Assembly: GCA_018360145.1 (NCBI GenBank)
Contig: SRPY01000098.1
Span: 1 to 64,000, forward strand
Direction of reading: 5' to 3'
DNA from: Claviceps africana
Lineage: Eukaryota; Ascomycota; Sordariomycetes; Hypocreales; Clavicipitaceae
Length of the DNA: 64,000 nt
Made by a program: the position numbers and the translations under genes. Under the pieces are notes generated by a model. It did no database searches. It was not told the origin of the DNA and saw only the letters and a list, made by a program, of their open reading frames with translations. Shown piece by piece: positions 56,398-64,000 of the stretch. The first letter of the stretch is position 1. The number at the start of each line of letters is the position of its first letter.

Positions 56398-58399
56398 ATG
56401 AGACATGGTCGGGCTTACACAGGAGAGTCGGGGATCGAGGCACCAAAGGAGGTCTATGGCTACAAGGTCTACCTGCTTGCTCTCATTAGCAGCATGGGCG
56501 CTCTCATGTTTGGCTACGATCTCGGTTTCATCGGCACGGCCATAGAGCTGGAATCGTTTCAACAGTACGTCGCGCCTCAGGCGTTCGCAAATATATGAGC
56601 GGTCATCCTGAGACCTTAAGCGACAATGATACTCTGGCATTTTGTAACGGTCCAGGCTAACTTGGTGAAATTTTTTTTTACAGAAAATTCGGCCTCATTC
56701 GCGTGAGCAAATCTGAAAAGGCACAGTTCGCAGCAAACATCGTGTCTCTCTTGCAAGTAGGATGCATCCTGGGTTCTGTGGCGGCTGGGCCGGCGAGTAA
56801 CTACTGGGGTAGACGCCCAATTCTTTTCCTTACGGCACTCTTCTTCATCCTGGGATCAACAATACAAACGGCCTCCAATGGCTCATGGGCAATCATGTTC
56901 GCTGGCCGGGTGATAGGCGGTATTGGCGTCGGCGCCGCGAGCATGGTTGTCCCGCTCTATGTAGCCGAAGCCTCTCCGTCGCGTATTCGCGGCCGTCTGA
57001 TAGGTGTCTACGAGATTCTGGTGTCGGCCGGTACGATGCTGGGGTTCTGGATCAACTACGGAATTCATAGGAATATGCCGCCGACTTCGGCGCAGTGGAT
57101 CATCAGCTTTGCCGTGCAGCTGATACCAGCCAGCCTCCTAATGACGGGTCTCGTCTTACTTCCAGAATCGCCAAGGTTCATGATTCCTCTGCTTGATTAC
57201 CTTTTGCTACCCTTTTTTTTTCTTTGTTACACTACATACATACATACTTGTGTGTGTGTGTGCGTGCGTGTGTGTATGTTTCATGTTGATACTGACTGCT
57301 CATGGCTGGCAGACATCTCGCAAGCAAGCAAGGTCGAGAAGCCTGTCTTTCAGCACTTCAACGCCTCCGTAACATACCCCGCGATCATCCATATATCCAG
57401 AACGAAGTCCATTGTATCCTTGGTCAGATTCAGCACGACGAAGCCATTTCTGAAGGGTCCGGCGTGGTTTCGTTCTGCAGAGAAGTTTGCCAGCCTGTCA
57501 ACCGCAAACGTCTCATCACGGGCTGTCTGATGTTTATCTACATGCAAATGGCTGGCTCCAACGCCATCAACTACTACTCGCCAGCCATTTTTGGCAGCAT
57601 TGGCCTGACAGGACCCACCACTACCTTCTTTGCCACGGGCGTCTACGGCATTGTGAGATTTGTGGCCATTATCATTGCCATGGCTTTTGTTGTCGATCGT
57701 TTCGGGCGGACCAGGACCCTCATGCTCGGGAGCTTTGTCATGGTATGCAGAGACCTCATGAACGCCTCCTTTGACGCAGGAGGAGCAGGACACGAATGAA
57801 AAAAAAAATGATTATAATGATGGCAGTCATGAAGGAAAATAGTTTTTACTAACAATTGTCTGTAGGCATTCGCAATGTGGTACATTGGGGCGTATGTAAA
57901 GTTAGCCGCACCTAGCTCGACCTCCTCCTCGTCCCACATCTCATCATCGGGCTACGCGGGTATCGCCATGATCTACATATACGCTGTTGGTTGGTGTTTC
58001 TCGTGGGCCGGAGTTCCGTGGATCTATGCGGCGGAGATCTTCCCGCTTCGAATCCGATCAGGGTGTATTTCCATCTGCGTCACCGTCCACTGGATCTTGA
58101 ATTTTGTCATTGCCAGCAGCGTGCCATACATGATGGCCAACATTGGCTACGGCACCTACTTTGTCTTTGCCGTATCCATGACTGTTTCCATTCCATGGGT
58201 ATTTTTCTGCGTTCCAGAAACCAAAAACGTTAGCTTGGAGGACATGGATGGGCTGTTTGGCATGCTGCCGGCCGGTGATTCGGACTCTGATGACGTGAAG
58301 AAGGTGCATGGTGAATATGCTACGCATCACACGAAGCTCACGAAGCCGTCGTCGAGTCATCAAGACGCAGTCGAAATTATCTCGCGGGAGAAGGCATAG
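56398..58399 (+). CDS. MFS sugar-transporter-family protein (hexose/quinate-type permease)
   Basis: Twelve-helix major facilitator of the sugar porter family, plasma membrane. Exons 56398-56564, 56684-57175, 57313-57742 and 57866-58399 give 540 residues. Family signatures: LMFGYDLGFIGTAIE in helix 1, NYWGRRPILFLTA and AGRVIGGIGVGAASMVVPLY in the first half, LPESPRHLASKQGREACLSA at the central loop (created by the second splice), QMAGSNAINYYSP in helix 7, and PETKNVSLEDMDGLF near the carboxyl end. The GYDLGFIGT form of helix 1 is seen in quinate and several monosaccharide permeases, so maltose, glucose or an aromatic acid are all possible. Pairing with the alpha-glucosidase favours a sugar. 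The second donor (AG|GTTCAT) is weak; the join rests on the family sequence. Confidence 0.9.
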
Positions 58400-59099
58400 G
58401 ACACCTTGTATTTTTCTTTTCATTCCACGCTTGTTGCACTTTGAGGTTTTCTTGTTCTTTTTAGCAGCATTTGACCTGCACAGCATTTTTCATGTGGCCC
58501 CATTGTAATGAGATTGTCATGACGATGATTTTTGTCAACTCGTTTATGATGCCACTGATTTCGTCTAGTCCTGATGAGGGACACGCTTGTTAAGGATAAC
58601 AACTTGGCTGGTGCCTGTGTCGTTAAACTATAACAAAGGGCTATAATTACCTGCACTTAATAGGGGCCTCTTTTAACTGTTATGATCTCCCTAGTAATGT
58701 GTTTCTATAGAGCGGGTTTCAGGTATAAAAGAAACAATGACTGGCTCCTGAACCGAGCAATGAAGATGTTTCATGTGCCATTGTAGTAAGATTGCCATGA
58801 CGACGCTAGTTGTATAGTCCTGTTGACTTGTTTATAATTCTAGTCCTGTTGTCTAGTCCTAATGGGAACACACTGCTTAACGATGACAGCTTAGCCGGTG
58901 CATATGCTACTAAACCAACAACAAGATGGCCATAATTGCCTGACCGCGATAAGGGCCTCTTTGACCGATATTCCTGTTATATACAAGGTTACACTCGGGG
59001 TACCAAAGAAGGAGAAGAGAAAGAAAAGGAAAGGAAATAAACGCTTGCTCGTATATATCAAATCCCTACTTATGTAACGCCACACGACGCAAACCGTCG
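58400..59099. other. Convergent 3' region with a diverged direct duplication
   Basis: Holds two copies of a roughly 190-200-bp sequence at 58491-58678 and 58772-58970, period about 281 bp. No coding signal. Confidence 0.6.
58491..58970. repeat. Two diverged direct repeats, period ~281 bp
   Basis: Both copies run in the same order: CATGTG(G)CC, CATTGTA(A/G)T, AGATTG(T/C)CATGACGA, a TTGT..ACT(C/T)GTTTAT segment, GTCTAGTCCT(G/A)ATG, ACAC.(G)CTT, AACGAT/AGGATAACA, GCT(T)GG(C)TGGTGC, (A)TTAAACTA, CTATAATTACCTG versus CCATAATTGCCTG, and (T/A)AGGGGCCTCTTT. Identity is patchy, so the duplication is old. Confidence 0.7.
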
Positions 59100-60395
59100 T
59101 CAGATATAGTACGACACCGTCCCCGCGAACAACCTTCTCGCCGTCCTCGACACGGCACACGCGCGCACCTCGTCCGCACCCGCACCGGCCCGGACAAAGA
59201 CGTCGACGTCTATGACGCCCTTGGCGTGCGCAATGGTCCATTTCGTGACGCGGGGCGACGCGGGCGGCGTCCGAGGGTCCCGTCCCCGCTGCGTGGTCTG
59301 CTTGTTCGGCGGGCGGGCGGCGGCGAGGTCGGCGGCGATGGTGCCGGGGGTGGTCAGCGCCGTGGCGAGACAGACGGCGCCCGTGAGCTGGAAGGAGGGG
59401 TGCGGGCGGCCCATGGAGTAGGACTGCACGCGGATGCTGGCGCGGTCGGGGCCGGGGCCGGGACGGTACAGAAGGGCCACCTTGGGCGTGCCCCTCGTCT
59501 TGGCGGCGTCGTCGGCCGTGGACGCCAGGCCCATTGCCACGGCGGCCTCTTGGCGGATGCGCTCCACGAGGGCGTCAAAGGCGCGCTCCGAGAACGTGGA
59601 TTGGAGACCCGACAGGGATGCTCCGTCGACGAAGACGAACGGGTTGGCCGCGTCGATGAGCGTCACGGGGACGTCGCACGGCGGGAGGTGCGGCTGCGGC
59701 TGGAGGGAGAGCACCTGCTGTCGTCTCCCCGAGGGGAAGAGTGTGCCCGTCATGCTTCCGGCCGGGTCCTCGAAGCGACACTTGATCTCGCTGCCCGGGA
59801 CGGGGACCCCCGGCATGGTGTACGTGCCCGTTTCCAGGAAATCGCCGTCGTGGTCGAGCTGGACCGTCTCGACGACGATGCTGTCCGTGTTGGTGTTGTA
59901 GACGCGAATGTCCATCTGCAAAAAAGTCCATGGGTCAGACACACACACACACACACACATGTCGTTTTGCAAAGCCAGCCATGTGGAGGGGCATACCGTC
60001 TTGTCGCCGGGCCTTCGCGTAGCGAGCCCGTTCTGCAGCGCAAAAGGTCCGACTCCGGACGACACGTTGCCGCACGTCCCCGTCATGTCAATGGATTCCC
60101 TGCCCACGGCAACCTGGACAAACGTCCATTCGACATCGGCCGACGGGCGTTTGGACGGCGCTACCACGGCCACCTTGGACGTTGTCGACGCGCCGCCGCC
60201 CACGCCATCGATCTGGCGGGCGTCGTCGCCTCGGGATCCCAGCGCCGAGACGAGATGTCTTTCCCATTCAGATATGTCCGCCGGAAGATGCCGCCGATGT
60301 ACGAACAGCGCCTTGGATGTGCCGGCTCGCATCAAGGTGCAGGGGAGGTCGCAGCGCCGAAGGCGCTTGAATTGTGATTTTTCTCGCACGGTCAT
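59100..60395 (-). CDS. PrpF-family protein (putative isomerase)
   Basis: Member of the PrpF fold group (diaminopimelate-epimerase-like), whose studied relatives isomerise methylaconitate or 4-oxalomesaconate. Exons 59997-60395 and 59100-59915 give 404 residues, the normal size. Family motifs: LPCTLMRAGTSKALFVHRRH near the start, DGVGGGASTTSKVAVV (the first substrate loop), DMTGTCGNVSSGVGPFAL (the catalytic-type Cys loop), and SMGRPHPSFQLTGAVCLATA near the end with the second half's conserved stretch. The intron (81 nt) carries a CA repeat, is a multiple of three and has no stop. The frame is open upstream to 60479 with a hydrophobic, Arg/Leu-rich extension (28 residues) that could be a mitochondrial presequence, so the start is uncertain. 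Confidence 0.88.
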   Translation of the reverse strand: MTVREKSQFKRLRRCDLPCTLMRAGTSKALFVHRRHLPADISEWERHLVSALGSRGDDARQIDGVGGGASTTSKVAVVAPSKRPSADVEWTFVQVAVGRESIDMTGTCGNVSSGVGPFALQNGLATRRPGDKTVCPSTWLALQNDMCVCVCVSDPWTFLQMDIRVYNTNTDSIVVETVQLDHDGDFLETGTYTMPGVPVPGSEIKCRFEDPAGSMTGTLFPSGRRQQVLSLQPQPHLPPCDVPVTLIDAANPFVFVDGASLSGLQSTFSERAFDALVERIRQEAAVAMGLASTADDAAKTRGTPKVALLYRPGPGPDRASIRVQSYSMGRPHPSFQLTGAVCLATALTTPGTIAADLAAARPPNKQTTQRGRDPRTPPASPRVTKWTIAHAKGVIDVDVFVRAGAGADEVRACAVSRTARRLFAGTVSYYI

Positions 60396-61142
60396 GGTGT
60401 GTTTTGGAAAGAAGAGTATCGAGAACGCTCGCAGAAGGAGAGGGCGCAGAGAAAGTGGAACGAAGTTTGACAACAGCATATAAGGGGTGTTCGCGAAGAG
60501 ATCTAGACGCAGACGGGAGAGTGTCCAGAGGGGGTTGCCAAAAAGAGAGGAGGGGAAAGGGAGAAGGGGGATGATACGATTCCTTTTCTATTCTTTTTTC
60601 TTCCTTTGTCACTCCTTTTATTCTGGATGAGCCCCTTTATTTTTGGGTTCTGTTGTCCTCTAATTGTGGCTCATTGTCGTCTCGCATGGTCATGTAAACG
60701 GTTCCATTCCTTGTCTTTTTTTTTCCCACCATGGGCCGGCTATGTCGGAACGCAATAAGTCGAAGTCCCTTACACCAGAATAGTATAGCAACATGTTCAG
60801 AAGTACGGGAACCCACGGCATCTTTTGCATCGTGTAAGCGGTGAATGTGACCGGAGATACGGAAGCCTCTTCCCGCGGGAAGGCAAGCAGACGCCATGAC
60901 CGCTAGCAGCACTGAGCACCCGCGGCCCGCGGGAGCTTCGGGTGGGGCCAAGCCGATTTGCGGAGTTGGGCGGGACCTACCGGGGGGGAAGTGGGGGGGT
61001 TGGTCGACCGGAGCCGAGGCGGAGCACACATGTACATACATACATATGAAGGAGCAAATGCGTCTCCAACTTGCCCGGCCGGAACCTTACAACTGACTGG
61101 CCGCGCATGACTCGTCCTCCTGCAGCTCCAGAGCAGGCGCGT
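60396..61142. other. Intergenic region between PrpF-family gene and Zn2Cys6 regulator
   Basis: Upstream of the PrpF gene and downstream of the regulator. No coding signal; low-complexity G/A-rich stretch at 60540-60575. Confidence 0.5.
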
Positions 61143-64000
61143 TCACGCGGGAAACGAGCCCCCGTTCATCGCAAAAGGAAACGTGTTGTTGAACCCAAAT
61201 AGCGGGTCGTCATCTATCGGTGCAAAAGCACTCGTCATCTGCCCATCGCGCAGAGCCTGCCCCCATGGAGCCGAAGGCGGGAAGGAGGAGACGGAGTCGA
61301 CGGGCGCAGGGACAGACAAAGACACGGGAGAGGGTGATGCTGTTTCCGCTGCTGCGGCTGCAGCAAGACCGAACAGGTTCTGGTAGCTTCGCGGCTCAGG
61401 CTGTGCGGCGGCCTGGATCCCTCTTGCATGTTCAAACGAAGCCAGTGGTCGCGAGGGGCCCGAGCTTGCATCTTGCAAAAAGCTCTGGATAATGCCCTCT
61501 ATATCAAACCATTCCGAGTTTGATGGGCAGGCGATGCCGTTGGCGGCGGCAGTCGCTTGGGGGAAAGACCCTAGGTCAGGGCCGGAGGGCTGTGGAGGAA
61601 AGCTCAGCTCGTGATGCGCCGGTGCGCCGGGACGAAGAGGACCGAGAGACGGAGCAGCACCAGAACCGGCATCAGCACCAGCACCGTCGCTGCTGCTGCG
61701 GCCGGTGTGGTGTCGTACGTCTACAGAGGAAGCCATCGGGGGCGTGTCGACGACATGCAAACTCAGGATATTGGCGGGGACCTCATCAACCACGACCCCG
61801 AGCCTCTTCATCAACGTTTCAATCACCATGGCGGCTTTCCGAACCGCAAAGTTGGTCTCCTGGTTCTCCTTGAAGACGGCCAAGCAGGTGGCGAGGTTGC
61901 TGTGGACGCTGGACTCGGCTCGCCGTTTGGCAGCGATGCGAACGATAATGGTGGCGGCGACGTATGTCGCGTATGACATCAGATAGGGGGCGTGGCGTAT
62001 CGAGAAGGCGCGATGGTAGGCTCGAAGGATGTTGCAGATGTTGGACGCCGCGATGGCGCACTTCATAAAGGAGTCCACCAGCATCGACCGAGACGTGCTA
62101 AAGAGGTGACCCTCGGCAAGAAAGGGGCGGTGCAGGAGGATGACGAGGACGTTGTGCATGGCGCTGAGGACAAAAGGCCGGGACAGGCAAACACACGAGG
62201 GCCCAGTCAGCACGGGTACGAGCCAGCAAGAGGAGGAGAGGGAAGAGAAGTACGGTAGTAGGTGCTGCGCATACTCACTGCAAACTAAAGACGTGAGGGG
62301 CGGGAAAGGCCGTCAGGTCGTCGGGGCCAGTCTTGTCCAGCTGAATGTGCTCCGGCAGCGCCCTCTTCCACCCGTCCAGCTTGCACTGCAAGGTCTCGAG
62401 CGTGCGCGACAGCGTCGCCGGCGTCTGGTCGACACTGCGTTCCGTGTAGATGCTGCTGAGGATATCGCTCATGACGAGCGAAAGCTTGCACAGCGCCGCA
62501 AACGTCGACACGCTATGGGCCGGCGACCCGGGGTAGTCCGAGGTTCGTGCCGAGTAGGCAAACGGCTGCCAGTACTCGAGCTCCTCGTACGTGTCGAGGA
62601 ACTTGATGGGCACCAGCACGTCCGTGTCTCTCAGGCTGGCGGGCCGGCCCTGGTACAGGCTCTGCATCTTGTCAATGACAAAGGCGGCCCAGAAGACGCG
62701 CCGCCGGATCTCGAGATCCTCGTCCGAGAGGCAGACGCCGGTTCTGCTCAGGTCGACGTGCATGCCGAGATCGATAATCATGCGAAAGGCCAGCCCGGCG
62801 TACAGCCAGGCGGCGCTGCGTTCGTCGCCCAGGGCGAAGAGCGACGTGGTCATTTGCAGCAGGGCCTGGATGGTGGTGATGCTGCTGCGGTCGAGCGCGC
62901 TGCCCAGCAGCTCTCGCACTCGACCCCGGAACATCCATCCTGCGGTGCGCACGTCGTCGGGGTCTTTGCGAAGCTGGAGCCGGGGGCTGAACTTGGCGGC
63001 GCCAAAGAAGATGGCGTTGAGGAGCAGCTTGGAGAAGTACGGCCCTCCACACGCCATGTCCCTCATGAACGCGGGCCGGTAGGTGGAGAGGAAGGAGTGA
63101 TGCTGGCGGTTCCAATGTATGGCCAGGAGATGCATGCCCAGCTCGGGGTCCACGCCGTCAAAGTCGAGCTTGCCCCGACGGAGGTTCAGCTCCTCGAGCT
63201 GCCGCTGCCGCGCGGCTTCGGCGACGAGTCCCCTCTCGATCCACTCTTCCGAGACTGGCGGGCGAGCGAGGCTATTGTGGTCGCTCGTACGCTCCAAGGC
63301 GTTGTCGTCATAGAGCGTGCTGGTCCGGCTGTGGTAAGAGGACACGCCGTTTGCCGACATGAGGATTCGAGCAACTCGGCCCTCGACGGCCGCAGGCGTA
63401 GACCGGGAGGAAGACGATCGGGAGGGAGTAGAAGTCGTTCGCGTCGCCGCCCTCGTCGCCGCCCTCGTCGCGGGCCTCTTGATGGACTCTTGCGCAGGAA
63501 AATCCGGCTCACTATCCTGGTCGTGATGCTGCCGGCCTAGGGAGCTCGACCTTGACCTCGAGCGCGACCCTCGGGCGCCGTCACTGGGAAGGCGAGTGTC
63601 GCTGTGGCGGACGGGGACGGACTGTTTTCGTTTGGCGGCACGATGGCGCCTCCTGCCAATCTCCTTGTCATTCTCGCCGACGGGCTCGTAGACACAATCC
63701 TGGTCGTAGATCTGGCAGTTGACGCAGGTGGGATGCGCACCGTTGCATTTGATCTATGTAGGATGCACATGACGCATATGAGTTGGTGGTTCTGCGTCGG
63801 CCTCTGGGAGGGAAGAATAAAAAGGGAAAAAAAGAAAAAAGAAAAAAGAAAAAAGAAAAAAGAAAAAAGAAAAAAGAAAAAAGAAAAAAGAAAAAAGAAA
63901 AAAGAAGAAAGAAGAAAGAAGAAAGAAAAAAAAAAAGAAGAAGAAACAAAAAAGAAAAAAAAAAGACGGACCTTGCGCCGGCGGCAGAAGTTGCATGCCT
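61143..64000 (-). CDS. Zn2Cys6 transcription factor, amino end cut by window edge
   Basis: Regulator with the fungal_trans domain; targets unknown. Exons in view: 63972-64000 (partial), 62279-63753 and 61143-62163, about 840 residues, first residues missing. The zinc cluster spans the first intron: ACNFCRRRK in the edge exon joins IKCNGAHPTCVNCQIYDQDC, giving C-x2-C-x6-C-x6-C-x2-C-x6-C. An Arg/Ser-rich linker follows, then the middle domain (HLLAIHWNRQHHSFLSTYRP, RTAGWMFRGRVRELLG, AWLYAGLAFRMIIDLGMHVD, RRRVFWAAFVIDKMQSLYQGRPASL), the classic fungal_trans core. The second join gives HVFSLHAMHNVLVILLHRPF. The tail is Ser/Pro/Ala-rich and ends NTFPFAMNGGSFPA. The first intron (63754-63971) is mostly an A6G-type repeat. 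The next gene on its 3' side is the PrpF-family gene on the same strand. Confidence 0.88.
63822..63905. repeat. (AAAAAAG)n array inside the zinc-finger intron
   Basis: About eleven copies of a 7-bp A6G unit, followed by AAG-type triplets and a poly(A) run, within the intron that splits the zinc cluster of the right-edge regulator. On the coding strand this is a long polypyrimidine tract. Confidence 0.85.

Noticed and set aside
59226..60377. 383-codon open frame on the plus strand
   Set aside because: Antisense to the PrpF-family gene and crosses its intron; Arg/Gly-rich shadow.
45530..60395. Secondary-metabolite gene cluster
   Set aside because: Regulators and transporters are present but no polyketide synthase, NRPS, terpene cyclase or P450 is seen in the window.
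62140..63540. 466-codon open frame on the plus strand
   Set aside because: Antisense to the Zn2Cys6 regulator, Arg/Gly/Val-rich composition, no domain; GC-rich codon shadow.

Overview
The window looks like nuclear DNA of a filamentous ascomycete, most likely a Sordariomycete (order Hypocreales is an inference). The evidence is short GT-AG introns with CTRAY branch sites, long intergenic stretches with poly(A) runs and microsatellites, and ascomycete-type proteins (Zn2Cys6 regulators, AUR1, NAB3, a fungal ferric reductase, a fungal VanZ-like protein). All gene models below were spliced by hand from protein reading frames and splice signals; except where noted, their exon lengths add up to whole codons.

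Left part (1-26 kb), housekeeping genes: an unrecognised, probably mitochondrial helical protein (1845-4736, -); a 319-bp MITE-like element (4914-5232); prefoldin subunit 3 (5493-6472, -); a VanZ-like membrane protein (7326-8029, -); the SAGA subunit SPT7 (9576-13207, +); cytosolic serine hydroxymethyltransferase (14357-16070, -); a ferric-reductase-family protein (16921-18828, +); the RNA-binding protein NAB3 (19387-22173, -); a mitochondrial ICT1-like peptidyl-tRNA hydrolase (23187-23904, +); and a Ca2+/calmodulin-dependent kinase (24947-26358, +).

Middle part (26-45 kb): inositol phosphorylceramide synthase AUR1 (28558-30172, -), a gene-free stretch of about 6.7 kb, then a head-to-head pair of ribosome-biogenesis genes, the Pol I subunit RPA34 (36918-39134, -) and the polynucleotide kinase GRC3 (39633-42140, +), separated by about 500 bp. 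A further 3.4 kb without a gene follows.

Right part (45-64 kb), nutrient uptake and regulation: a Zn2Cys6 regulator (45530-48142, +), an amino-acid permease (49121-51288, -), a secreted GH31 alpha-glucosidase (52269-55331, -) facing a sugar-transporter-family MFS protein (56398-58399, +) across a 1.07-kb shared promoter, a PrpF-family isomerase-like protein (59100-60395, -), and a second Zn2Cys6 regulator that runs off the right edge (61143-64000, -). The alpha-glucosidase/transporter arrangement resembles a maltose or oligosaccharide utilisation pair.

No tRNA, rRNA, CRISPR array or intact transposon gene was seen. The most unusual non-coding signals are the MITE with perfect 25-bp inverted ends and TA flanks, about ten intergenic clusters of an AGGTACCT-type palindromic motif, two old diverged tandem repeats (27.07-27.60 kb and 58.49-58.97 kb), microsatellites sitting inside introns, and three introns that are multiples of three and free of stops.
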